The notes under the pieces are model-generated. The model was not told the origin of the DNA, did no database searches, and saw only the letters and a list, made by a program, of their open reading frames with translations. Shown here one piece after another: positions 52,707 to 61,115 of a DNA stretch of 64,000 nt (its first letter is position 1; each line of letters starts with the position of its first letter). Where the stretch lies: positions 1 through 64,000 of the forward strand of contig NZ_PJEO01000054.1 in the NCBI RefSeq assembly GCF_002843175.1, in the 5' to 3' direction. The translations under genes were made by a program, and so were the position numbers. The DNA is from Confluentibacter flavum. Its GTDB lineage: Bacteria > Bacteroidota > Bacteroidia > Flavobacteriales > Flavobacteriaceae.

Positions 52707-54743
52707 CTAATAATTAATAATAAAAGCTCCCTTTTTACTAGTTTGATGAAATGGGAGCTTTCTTTTTTGGCAAATAGCTTCCCAATGTTCTAGATACGAT
52801 TTATAGTTGCTACCATCTGCAATAATGTATTTTGGTTTTATGGAATCTATCAACCTATTCAAATTTAGTTGTGGTGATTGTCTTAACAATACATAATCTG
52901 GTTCGAATGATTTAATATTATAGACGCCTAAACTATCAATGACCAAAAGTGTTTTGCTATTTAATAGGTAAATAGGGTTGAAGGTGTTATTTTGAATGGT
53001 TTTGATATGGTTGCCGACAACAAAATCTCTGATTATTCTATCTTTTGAAAATGTTAAGCTATCAAAATCGCTATTTACATGAAAAGTGTTTGATGTTACA
53101 TTTCCAACCAAGGTAAATCGACTTTTATGGAATATTACAAATTGATTTTTTGGGCTATTGTATTTTGTATATATCAAAGCACATTGTATCACCAACACAG
53201 CAATCAGTAGGAAGCTATAGTTTTTATAATGCTTCTGCTTCCAAAACTGTATCATGGCAATAATTAAGAAATAAGAAACAAAAACATATAAAAGACTGAA
53301 CGCAACATCTTTAAAGAGAAATTGTTCTTGTTGAGAAATCCAACCTACAAAGCGGGTCATTAAGCTTATCGTGTATCCATAAGTTTTCGCCAGAAAAACA
53401 GGCAGTATATTTAATAATGCTAAAAAAATAATAAGAATGCCAAAACCTAATATAATGCCTAGGACAGGTATAATCACAAGATTGGAAATAAAAAATAAAG
53501 CGGGGAGTTGGTGGAAATAATATAAACTTATAGGCAATATACCAAATTGAGCAGAGACAGTAACTGTTAAGGTGTGCCAATAAAAATCTAAAATTTTATT
53601 TTTTGGTTTCCATAAATTATATAGCAAAGGATCTATAATCACAATGGAGAAAACGGCTAAATAGCTTAATTGAAAACCAACATCAAACAAAAACATAGGT
53701 TTTATAAGAAGCAAAACAAACATAGATATTGCCAAGGTGTTGAAAATGCTCGTGGGTCTTTTTAAATTCATGGCTATAGCCACAATACTAAACATGGTAA
53801 CGGCTCTGGTTACGGAGGCAGAAAGGCCTGCAATAACTGCAAACCCCCATAACATGCCAATAAGCAAAATGGTTTTTACAAGTTTGCCTTGTTTAAATTG
53901 TTCCAATGGTTTTAAGATAAAGCTTAAAATTAAAAGAATGATACCGATATGTAATCCAGAAACAGCTAAAATGTGTATGGCACCAGCGTTAGTGTAATTG
54001 GAATAAACTTCTTCGCTTATATCTTGCCGTTGCCCCAATAAAAGGGCATTGATGATGGCAAGTTCATCTGGGTTAAATGGATAGGTTTTTAATTTGGTGT
54101 TGATGTGGGTTCTAATGCTATTTGCTTTTCCAAGAAATGTATTTTTTTCAGATTCAACTTTTAAAAGTGATGGTTTATTGGTAAAGAGTTGATGATAAAT
54201 ATATTTCTTCTCTAAAAACTTTTTATAATTAAATTGATTGGGATTTAAGGGCGGAACAATATCTTTTAAAACCGTTTTTGTAATAAGAAGGTCATCTACT
54301 TTTAATGGGACTTGAGTTGAGTCTTTTTGAAGGTTGAGTAACGATTTTCCGCTAACGCTTAAATCACCAATTTTTAAAATATCTATGACGTATTTATCAT
54401 AATAAATATTAGATTTTAAAACCTCTTTAATTCTAAACGTGATGATTTTCAAAGAATCATTTTCAGAAGTAAAATGCGTGTAATGGTTTGAAAAATTCTT
54501 TTCATTATGAATATTTATAGTCAATATGCCTATAAAAATCATGGCTATAAAAGCCAAAAGACCAAACCAAATAGTTTTTAAAAACTGTTTTTTAGCAATT
54601 GTATAAAACAGGAACAAAAGTATTAAGAGCGTTGTGGTAATGTACAAAGTCCATGTTAAAGGCCATACAAAAAAATACCCTATAAGAATGCCTGTAATAA
54701 GGCAGATGGTTAGTTTTATTATGGTGAAATTAAGTAGCTTCAT
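52707..54743 (-). CDS. comEC: ComEC/Rec2 family DNA-uptake channel
   Basis: A 678-residue polytopic membrane protein. After N-terminal helices comes a DUF4131-like domain with LKVDDLLITKTVLKDIVPPLNPNQFNYKKFLEKKYIYHQLF, then the competence domain ALLLGQRQDISEEVYSNYTNAGAIHILAVSGLHIGIILLILSFIL, which is the family signature. The C-terminal 150 residues end without the HxHxDH metal site of the beta-lactamase-like domain found in long ComEC proteins. It would carry single-stranded DNA through the inner membrane. It is the last gene of the surE-lpxB operon. Confidence 0.88.
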   Translation of the reverse strand: MKLLNFTIIKLTICLITGILIGYFFVWPLTWTLYITTTLLILLFLFYTIAKKQFLKTIWFGLLAFIAMIFIGILTINIHNEKNFSNHYTHFTSENDSLKIITFRIKEVLKSNIYYDKYVIDILKIGDLSVSGKSLLNLQKDSTQVPLKVDDLLITKTVLKDIVPPLNPNQFNYKKFLEKKYIYHQLFTNKPSLLKVESEKNTFLGKANSIRTHINTKLKTYPFNPDELAIINALLLGQRQDISEEVYSNYTNAGAIHILAVSGLHIGIILLILSFILKPLEQFKQGKLVKTILLIGMLWGFAVIAGLSASVTRAVTMFSIVAIAMNLKRPTSIFNTLAISMFVLLLIKPMFLFDVGFQLSYLAVFSIVIIDPLLYNLWKPKNKILDFYWHTLTVTVSAQFGILPISLYYFHQLPALFFISNLVIIPVLGIILGFGILIIFLALLNILPVFLAKTYGYTISLMTRFVGWISQQEQFLFKDVAFSLLYVFVSYFLIIAMIQFWKQKHYKNYSFLLIAVLVIQCALIYTKYNSPKNQFVIFHKSRFTLVGNVTSNTFHVNSDFDSLTFSKDRIIRDFVVGNHIKTIQNNTFNPIYLLNSKTLLVIDSLGVYNIKSFEPDYVLLRQSPQLNLNRLIDSIKPKYIIADGSNYKSYLEHWEAICQKRKLPFHQTSKKGAFIINY
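52723..52768 (+). terminator. Terminator of the thioredoxin gene, inside the comEC 3' end
   Basis: AAAGCTCCC pairs perfectly with GGGAGCTTT over a 21-base loop, followed by C and six Ts. It lies wholly within the last comEC codons on the opposite strand. Confidence 0.6.
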
Positions 54744-54766
54744 TTCACCGAAAGATATAAAATTTC

Positions 54767-55351
54767 TTATAAAATCCTTCGTGCTTCTACAAATGTCTTA
54801 TCCCAATAAGTTTCAGTGATTGACGAAATTATAACCCCCGCACTTGTAGTAGAATGGATAAATTCAATATTTCCATTGTCATCAGACGAGACAACCAAAC
54901 CAACATGACTAATATCATTTCGTCTGCTTCCAGTTTTAAAGAATACTAAATCGCCAATGCCCACATTATTTAATGGAATTTTATCACCATTTTTTGCCAT
55001 ATCCCTAGAAATTCTTGGCAGAATCACATCATGGGCCCTAAATGATTCAAATACGAGACCAGAGCAATCCATTCCCGATTTTGTTGCACCACCAAATTTA
55101 TATCGAACGCCTTTAAATTGTTTGGCATACTCTACAATGTTGTATGCTTTGGAAACTGTAGGACTTATGGAACCTGAACTTGCATTAATGTCTTTTGTTC
55201 TAATTGTTTTCTCTGTATAAATGTCTTCGTTAGTATTTGCACCAATAATAACTTTTGAAGGTGTTGGGTTTTTGCTTTTGGCTTGTTTGGCAGATTTGCA
55301 ATTACTGAAACTAAAAAAAATAATAATTAAGAAAAACAGGAGTTTCTTCAT
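54767..55351 (-). CDS. NlpC/P60 (C40) peptidoglycan endopeptidase lipoprotein
   Basis: A 194-residue cell-wall hydrolase. The signal peptide ends in the lipobox FSNC (Cys18). The C-terminal NlpC/P60 domain shows the full triad: Cys96 in SGMDCSGLV, His149 in NDISHVGLV and His166 in EFIHSTTSAG. It should cut D-Glu-diaminopimelate bonds in peptidoglycan stems. The linker (25-65) is Lys/Ser/Thr-rich. It follows lpxB by seven bases. Confidence 0.9.
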   Translation of the reverse strand: MKKLLFFLIIIFFSFSNCKSAKQAKSKNPTPSKVIIGANTNEDIYTEKTIRTKDINASSGSISPTVSKAYNIVEYAKQFKGVRYKFGGATKSGMDCSGLVFESFRAHDVILPRISRDMAKNGDKIPLNNVGIGDLVFFKTGSRRNDISHVGLVVSSDDNGNIEFIHSTTSAGVIISSITETYWDKTFVEARRIL

Positions 55352-55358
55352 ACTAAAA

Positions 55359-56471
55359 TTAAGCTTTTATAGATTTAAAAATTAAATGAGCTGTTTTTGC
55401 GCTAGCACCTTTGCCACCAAGTTTTTTCTCTAAATCGTAATAATTAATGAAGAATTTGGTACGTTCGTAGGGGTCAAGTATGATGTCTAATTCTTTTTTT
55501 AGGTTTTCTGAATTAAATTCATCTTGAATAAGTTCTTTTACTACTTCTTTATCCATTATCAAATTTACTAACGAAATAAACTTAAGAGTTATTATTCTTT
55601 TTGCAATTTGGTAAGAGATATTACTGCCTTTGTAACATACTACTTGAGGCACTTTAAACAAGGCGGTTTCTAATGTAGCTGTGCCAGAAGTCACCAAAGC
55701 GGCTGTTGAAACACTTAATAAATCATATGTTTTATTAGCTATAAATTTAACATTTGATGCCTTGATAAAAGCAGAATAAAAATCAAAATCTTGACTAGGT
55801 GCACCTGCAATGACAAATTGGTAATTTGGATACATGTTAACCAAGGTTAGCATGACAGAAAGCATATTTTTTATTTCTTGCTTCCGGCTTCCGGGTAAAA
55901 GAGCAATAATGGGTTTTTCACTTAATTCATGCGTAGCCCTAAATTCATATTCGTCAACTTGGGTCCTATCGGCAATAGCGTCAATTAATGGATGTCCAAC
56001 AAAGGTTACTTTGTAATTATGTTTTTTGTAGAATGCTTCCACAAAAGGCAAAATAACGTACATGGCATCAATATCTCGTTTTATGGCTTTTACTCTGCTA
56101 GCCCGAGACGCCCAAACTTGTGGAGAAATATAATAATTGGTTATATAGTTTTGTTGTTTTGCCCATTTTGCAATACGTAAATTAAATCCAGAATTATCAA
56201 TAAAAATAATAACATCAGGTTTATAACTTCGTATATCCGTTTTACATAATGAAATGTCTTTATAGATTTTAGGAAGGTTTTTAATAACTTCTACAAACCC
56301 CATAAAAGCGCGTTCTTTGTAGTGTTTCACTAAAGTGCCACCAACTTGCTGCATAAGGTCGCCACCCCAAAACCTAAAATCAGCATTGACATCTTCTTTT
56401 AGTAATGCTTTCATAAGGTTAGAGCCATGCAAATCGCCCGACGCTTCTCCTGCAATAATATAATACTTCAT
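55359..56471 (-). CDS. lpxB: Lipid-A-disaccharide synthase
   Basis: A 370-residue GT19 glycosyltransferase joining UDP-2,3-diacylglucosamine and lipid X in lipid A synthesis. Marks: the start MKYYIIAGEASGDLHGSNLM, FRFWGGDLMQQVGG, FIDNSGFNLRIAKWAK, the VGHPLIDAI stretch and LLPGSRKQEIKNMLSVM, and the C-terminal SGTATLETALFKVPQVVCYKG. Peripheral at the inner membrane. Together with lptC in this window it belongs to the LPS assembly functions. Confidence 0.95.
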   Translation of the reverse strand: MKYYIIAGEASGDLHGSNLMKALLKEDVNADFRFWGGDLMQQVGGTLVKHYKERAFMGFVEVIKNLPKIYKDISLCKTDIRSYKPDVIIFIDNSGFNLRIAKWAKQQNYITNYYISPQVWASRASRVKAIKRDIDAMYVILPFVEAFYKKHNYKVTFVGHPLIDAIADRTQVDEYEFRATHELSEKPIIALLPGSRKQEIKNMLSVMLTLVNMYPNYQFVIAGAPSQDFDFYSAFIKASNVKFIANKTYDLLSVSTAALVTSGTATLETALFKVPQVVCYKGSNISYQIAKRIITLKFISLVNLIMDKEVVKELIQDEFNSENLKKELDIILDPYERTKFFINYYDLEKKLGGKGASAKTAHLIFKSIKA

Positions 56472-56482
56472 TAACTAAATAA

Positions 56483-56767
56483 TTATAGCATTTTAAATAC
56501 AAAGGTAAAAATAGCGACCAAAATGGTTATTAATATAACGCCCCTTGCCCGGTAATCTTGTTTTTTTCTTATAAAAATAAAGAAAGCAATCAAATTTAAA
56601 ATAGCGCCAAGACTAATTAGCTTTCCTAAAAAATCTTCTTTAGCGGCATTTTTAATAACGGTTATAAAATCATCACCTTGCCCTAATAATGTTGATACAA
56701 TAATTAATCCAATGGCATTGGCAATTAACCCCACCAACATTCCAATAAAAATATTTTTTTTAATCAT
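56483..56767 (-). CDS. Small three-helix membrane protein
   Basis: A 94-residue protein with three hydrophobic segments (IFIGMLVGLIANAIGLIIVSTLLG, ISLGAILNLIAFFIFIR and VILITILVAIFTFVFKML) and a short soluble stretch after the first. It overlaps the surE stop by eight bases and lies 11 bases before lpxB, so it is part of the operon. I do not recognise a function. Confidence 0.75.
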   Translation of the reverse strand: MIKKNIFIGMLVGLIANAIGLIIVSTLLGQGDDFITVIKNAAKEDFLGKLISLGAILNLIAFFIFIRKKQDYRARGVILITILVAIFTFVFKML

Positions 56768-57536
56768 TCAATTTCCAAGAATTTAAATTTTGTATGAAAT
56801 GATAGGCTGTCAAATCAAATTGAATAGGGACTAAAGACACATAGCCGTTTTCTAAAGCCCATTCATCGGTATCTTCACCACCATCCAAATTTACAAACTT
56901 TCCTGAAAGCCAATAATAATCCTTTCCCTGTGGATTTTTACGCTTATCAAATTCTTCTACCCAATTAGCCTTCGCTTGTCGACAAACTTTAATGCCTTTA
57001 ATTTGTTTTTTAGTAAGATTTGGAATGTTCACATTTAACACCACACCGTTGGGCAACCCATGTTTTAATGCATTTTCGGCTATGGTTTTTACATAGCTTT
57101 TACAAGCCTCAAAATTGGCGCTCCAAGCATAATCCAATAATGAAAAGCCAATGGCTGGAATGCCTTCTATGCCAGCTTCAATAGCAGCACTCATCGTGCC
57201 AGAATAAATCACATTGATAGATGAATTGGAGCCATGGTTAATGCCAGAAACACACAAATCGGGACGTCTATCTAAAATCTCTCTTATGGCGAGTTTTACA
57301 CAATCAGCAGGAGTTCCAGAGCAACTATATTCTTTTTGTGGGCCATCATCAAGAGTTACTCGTTCCGCATAAAGCATAGAATCAAGTGTAATAGCATGCC
57401 CCATGCCGCTTTGCGGACTGTCTGGTGCTACAACAACAACATCACCTAGGGTAATCATAACCTTTATTAAAGTTCTTAGGCCGGGTGCGCTAATGCCATC
57501 ATCATTGGTAACTAAAATAAGGGGTTTTTGTGCCAT
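56760..57536 (-). CDS. surE: 5'/3'-nucleotidase SurE
   Basis: A 258-residue metal-dependent phosphatase for nucleoside 5'- and 3'-monophosphates, linked to survival in stationary phase. Marks: LVTNDDGISAPGLRTL with the two metal-binding Asp residues, VVVAPDSPQSGMGHAIT, YSCSGTPADCVKLAI and VSGINHGSNSSINVIYSGTMSAAIEAG. First gene of the five-gene operon. A candidate promoter lies about 30 bases upstream. Confidence 0.95.
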   Translation of the reverse strand: MAQKPLILVTNDDGISAPGLRTLIKVMITLGDVVVVAPDSPQSGMGHAITLDSMLYAERVTLDDGPQKEYSCSGTPADCVKLAIREILDRRPDLCVSGINHGSNSSINVIYSGTMSAAIEAGIEGIPAIGFSLLDYAWSANFEACKSYVKTIAENALKHGLPNGVVLNVNIPNLTKKQIKGIKVCRQAKANWVEEFDKRKNPQGKDYYWLSGKFVNLDGGEDTDEWALENGYVSLVPIQFDLTAYHFIQNLNSWKLND

Positions 57537-57561
57537 AGAGGTCGTTCATATTATTGTGATG

Positions 57562-57594
57562 CTAAAATACATAAAATCCGATTAACGTTTCAAT
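57562..57594 (-). promoter_or_regulatory. Candidate promoter of the surE operon
   Basis: On the minus strand ATTG (57594-57591), 21 bases of spacer, then TATTTTAG (57569-57562), one base off TAnnTTTG. The surE start codon follows after about 25 bases. Confidence 0.35.
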
Positions 57595-57654
57595 TTGTTT
57601 AGTTTAACAAAAAATTAGTAGCGGATTGGTTTATTGGCATGGTTTTTTCTTTAT

Positions 57655-57683
57655 TTTAGTGAAAAATATAATATGTATTTTTG
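57655..57683 (+). promoter_or_regulatory. Candidate promoter of the tail-specific protease gene
   Basis: TTTA at 57655-57658 and TATTTTTG at 57676-57683, spacing 17. The -7 element matches TAnnTTTG fully; the -33 element is weak. The leader would be about 60 bases. Confidence 0.4.
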
Positions 57684-57750
57684 TAAAAACTAAAAATTAG
57701 ATTCTTTACGTTTTAATCTAAATAATAAGATTTTTATAAAAAGACATAGA

Positions 57751-59907
57751 ATGAAAATTATGAAAAATATGTTGAAAAGGAATTATAAAGCCTTGGTATT
57801 GTTGTTATTACTAGCATTTGCATCATGCAGTTTTACAACAAAAACGTTTAGTGATCCTGATAAAGATAAGTTGCTTGTTCAGGTAATTACGTTTGTACTG
57901 CAGCAGGGACATTTTGATCCTATTGCCATGGATGATGAGTTTTCTAAGGAATTATTTTCAAATTTTTTAGAAAGTTTAGATCCAACTAAGCGATATTTCT
58001 ATGAATCTGATTATAAAGATTTTGAAAAGTTTAAAACCACTATCGATGATCAATTAAAAGTATCAGATATTACTTTCTTCAATATTACCCATGAGCGTTT
58101 AATGCAACGTATTTCAGAAGCTAAAGGGATATATCGAGAAGTATTATCAGAACCATTTGACTATTCCAAAGAAGAAGTATTTGATACCGATTATGAAAAT
58201 AGTGCGTTTGCAAAAAACAAGAAAGAATTGAAAGAACGTTGGAAACAACAGCTCAAATTCTCTGCATTATCCTATTATGATGATATCTATACAGAAGAAA
58301 AACAGAAAAAAGAAAAGGATGCGTCGTATGTAATGAAAACCGAAAGCCAAATTGAGAAAGAGGCTCGCGAGGCAACCTTAAAATCCATGGATATTTTTTT
58401 CAATGACAATTTAGAGGATTTTAAGCGAGAAGATTGGTTTGCAACATACATAGATGCCATCGTTGGTGAGTTTGATCCTCATACATACTACTTAGCACCT
58501 AAAAACAAAGAAGATTTTGATGAGCGTATGTCTGGTAAATTGGAAGGTATTGGAGCCCAATTACAAAAACGTATGGACTACATTAAAATAATTGGCTTAA
58601 TTTCTGGCGGTCCAGCTTGGCGAAGCAAAGAATTAGAGGTAGAAGATGTTATTTTAAAAGTAAAACAAGAAAATGAAGAATTCCCTGTAGATATAGTTGG
58701 TATGCGTATTAATGACGCTATAAAATATATTAAGGGTCCAAAGGACACTAAAGTAACCTTAACTATTAAAAAAGTTGATGGCACCATTAAAGATGTTACT
58801 TTGGTTAGAGATGTGATAGAAATAAACGAAACTTATGCCAAAGCTTCAGTGGTTAAAAAAGATGGTGTAAAGTTTGGTGTTATAAATCTACCATCCTTTT
58901 ATGTAGATTTTGAAGACTATAAAAAACTAAATGCCGCTGCCGATGTAAAACGTCAAATTGAGAATTTAAAAGCAGAAGGTATGGAAGGGCTTATATTGGA
59001 TTTGCGTGATAATGGCGGAGGTTCATTGCCAACTGTAGTAGATATGGCAGGATTGTTTATTAAAGATGGCCCAATCGTTCAGGTACGTTCTACTGGAGAG
59101 CCTAAAGAAGTGTTAAGAGACAGGGATAAATCAATCACTTGGGATGGTCCTTTAGTAATTTTAGTAAACGAATTGTCAGCATCAGCTTCCGAAATTATGG
59201 CAGCTGCCATGCAAGATTATAAAAGAGCCATTATTATTGGTAGTAAACAAACTTATGGAAAAGGCACGGTTCAAAATGTGTTAAATCTTAATAATTTAGT
59301 TAGGAATAATGCCAGTGGCGATTTAGGAGCTTTGGCATTGACTACGCAAAAATATTATAGAATTAGTGGCGGTTCTGTTCAGTTAGAAGGTGTTAAAAGT
59401 GATGTAAAAGTACCAGATAAATTCAGTTTTATTGAGGTTGGCGAAAAAGATAAGTCTAATGCATTGCCTTGGGATGAGATAGATTCAGCAGATTATGCCA
59501 CTTGGGATAATTATTTTGATTATGAAGAAACTATCAAAAAAAGTAATGAGCGTATGACAAAAAATAAGCAGTTAAAGCTTATTGAAGATAATGCTAAATG
59601 GGTGAAAAGTCAAATTGATGAAACCGTTTATCCTTTGAATTATAGCAAGTATAAAGAGAAATTAACTTTAAATGATGAGGAATCAAAACGTTTTGATGAG
59701 ATGACCAAATATCAAACTAACTTAACGTTTGAATCCCCAGCCTACGAAAAAGAACTATTTAATGATGACATAACCAGTCTAAAAGAAAAACGTGATAGAT
59801 GGCATCTTACTTTAAGTCAAGATGTATATATAGAAGAAGCTTTAAACGTACTTCAAGATTTGAAAATATCGTATAATATTAAAAAAATAGCCACAGTAAA
59901 AGAATAG
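57751..59907 (+). CDS. Carboxy-terminal processing (tail-specific) protease, S41 family
   Basis: A 718-residue Prc/Tsp-like protease. The signal is a lipoprotein type ending FASC. An N-terminal helical Prc domain (to about 230) is followed by a PDZ domain (GIGAQLQKRMDYIKIIGLISGGPAW, near 270-355), the S41 catalytic domain with Ser478 in SASASEI and Lys504 in TYGKG, and a C-terminal DUF3340-like region. It trims or degrades periplasmic proteins from their C-terminus. The start could also be the third ATG-adjacent Met (MKNMLKRN), three codons later. A permease gene follows after seven bases. Confidence 0.92.
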   Translation: MKIMKNMLKRNYKALVLLLLLAFASCSFTTKTFSDPDKDKLLVQVITFVLQQGHFDPIAMDDEFSKELFSNFLESLDPTKRYFYESDYKDFEKFKTTIDDQLKVSDITFFNITHERLMQRISEAKGIYREVLSEPFDYSKEEVFDTDYENSAFAKNKKELKERWKQQLKFSALSYYDDIYTEEKQKKEKDASYVMKTESQIEKEAREATLKSMDIFFNDNLEDFKREDWFATYIDAIVGEFDPHTYYLAPKNKEDFDERMSGKLEGIGAQLQKRMDYIKIIGLISGGPAWRSKELEVEDVILKVKQENEEFPVDIVGMRINDAIKYIKGPKDTKVTLTIKKVDGTIKDVTLVRDVIEINETYAKASVVKKDGVKFGVINLPSFYVDFEDYKKLNAAADVKRQIENLKAEGMEGLILDLRDNGGGSLPTVVDMAGLFIKDGPIVQVRSTGEPKEVLRDRDKSITWDGPLVILVNELSASASEIMAAAMQDYKRAIIIGSKQTYGKGTVQNVLNLNNLVRNNASGDLGALALTTQKYYRISGGSVQLEGVKSDVKVPDKFSFIEVGEKDKSNALPWDEIDSADYATWDNYFDYEETIKKSNERMTKNKQLKLIEDNAKWVKSQIDETVYPLNYSKYKEKLTLNDEESKRFDEMTKYQTNLTFESPAYEKELFNDDITSLKEKRDRWHLTLSQDVYIEEALNVLQDLKISYNIKKIATVKE

Positions 59908-59914
59908 CTAAAGT

Positions 59915-61009
59915 ATGAGTCATGCATCACACTCGTTAAAACAATTAGCGCTCCAAAAGTTTAAAAAAAACTTTTGGGGCGTTTTTAGTTTTTACTTTAT
60001 TGTTTTAGTTGGCGTAGTTTCTGTATTTGCTTATGTGATGGCTCCAGATAATTCGCAGTATGCCAATCAAATGCATTTGTCTATTCACTCAAAAAAACCT
60101 GGATTTGCTGTTGAAATGCTTACAATCACTTCGGGGTTGGAAGTAGACCAAAATATTTTTGATAAAATCTTCTTCGGAAAAAAAAATACAGATACAGAAA
60201 TTCCCATTTCAAGCTTTGCTATTAATAATGACACTTTATCCTATACGGAATATGCTTCTGATGGTTTACAAGGTGTTGAAAAAGCCATGCCCTCTAGTGC
60301 TTTTTCAAACAATAATCCCCAAGATTTTATAAAACAAAAAACGTTTCTTTTTGGTACGGACAAGTATGGCAGGGATTTATTGAGCAGAGTGCTAGTTGGT
60401 GCTAGAATCTCTTTTTTTATTGGTTTTGTTGCCGTATTTATATCTTTGGTAATAGGCATTTTTATGGGGAGTGTTGCGGGGTATTTTGGTGGTAAAATCG
60501 ATGCTTTTATTATGTGGCTTATAAATGTCACTTGGTCGATACCGACTTTGCTATTGGTAATAGCCATTACATTGGCATTAGGCAAAGGTTTCTGGCAAGT
60601 GTTCATTGCTGTTGGACTAACCATGTGGGTTGAAGTGGCTAGAGTCGTTAGAGGACAAATAATAAGCGCCAAGGAAATGCAATATGTAACGGCCGCAAGA
60701 GCTTTAGGTTTTAACGATTTCAGAATTATTACCAAGCATATTTTACCTAATATCATGGCGCCTGTCATTGTTATTTCGGCAGCTAATTTTGCATCGGCTA
60801 TTTTGGTGGAAAGCGGATTAAGTTTTTTAGGTATTGGAGCCCAACCGCCCATGGCCAGTTGGGGTGCCATGATTAAAGACCACTATAATTATATCATTTT
60901 AGGAAAACCCTTTTTGGCCATTATACCTGGGTTATGTATTATGAGTTTGGTAATGGCATTTATGCTTATTGGCAATGCACTTCGTGATGCATTAGATGTG
61001 AAAGGGTAA
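59915..61009 (+). CDS. ABC transporter permease, OppC/DppC type
   Basis: A 364-residue inner-membrane permease of the dipeptide/oligopeptide family. One helix near 21-42 precedes a periplasmic insertion of about 90 residues (to the TFLFGTDKYGRDLLSRVLVGARISFFIG motif), then five more helices; the EAA-type loop is SAKEMQYVTAARALGFNDFRIITKHILPNIMAPV and the end has SGLSFLGIGAQPPMASWGAMI. No ATPase, binding protein or OppB partner is next to it. Co-transcription with the protease (gap seven bases) suggests shared handling of peptides, by inference. Confidence 0.87.
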   Translation: MSHASHSLKQLALQKFKKNFWGVFSFYFIVLVGVVSVFAYVMAPDNSQYANQMHLSIHSKKPGFAVEMLTITSGLEVDQNIFDKIFFGKKNTDTEIPISSFAINNDTLSYTEYASDGLQGVEKAMPSSAFSNNNPQDFIKQKTFLFGTDKYGRDLLSRVLVGARISFFIGFVAVFISLVIGIFMGSVAGYFGGKIDAFIMWLINVTWSIPTLLLVIAITLALGKGFWQVFIAVGLTMWVEVARVVRGQIISAKEMQYVTAARALGFNDFRIITKHILPNIMAPVIVISAANFASAILVESGLSFLGIGAQPPMASWGAMIKDHYNYIILGKPFLAIIPGLCIMSLVMAFMLIGNALRDALDVKG

Positions 61010-61036
61010 TGTTCGCTATTTCCAGAATGCCAAGTA

Positions 61037-61067
61037 ATTGGTTTTCTTTTGTTTATTGTTATATTTG
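61037..61067 (+). promoter_or_regulatory. Promoter of the carboxylesterase gene
   Basis: ATTG at 61037-61040, exactly 19 bases, then TATATTTG at 61060-61067: a close match to the same consensus as the tRNA-Phe promoter. The leader is about 45 bases with repeated ACTAAA words. Confidence 0.6.
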
Positions 61068-61115
61068 ATTCACCATACTATTAAACTAAATATATACTAA
61101 ACTAATCTAATTATT

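Noticed and set aside
60241-60870. 209-codon open frame on the minus strand
   Set aside because: Antisense of the ABC permease; the apparent hydrophobic stretches mirror the membrane helices of the real gene.
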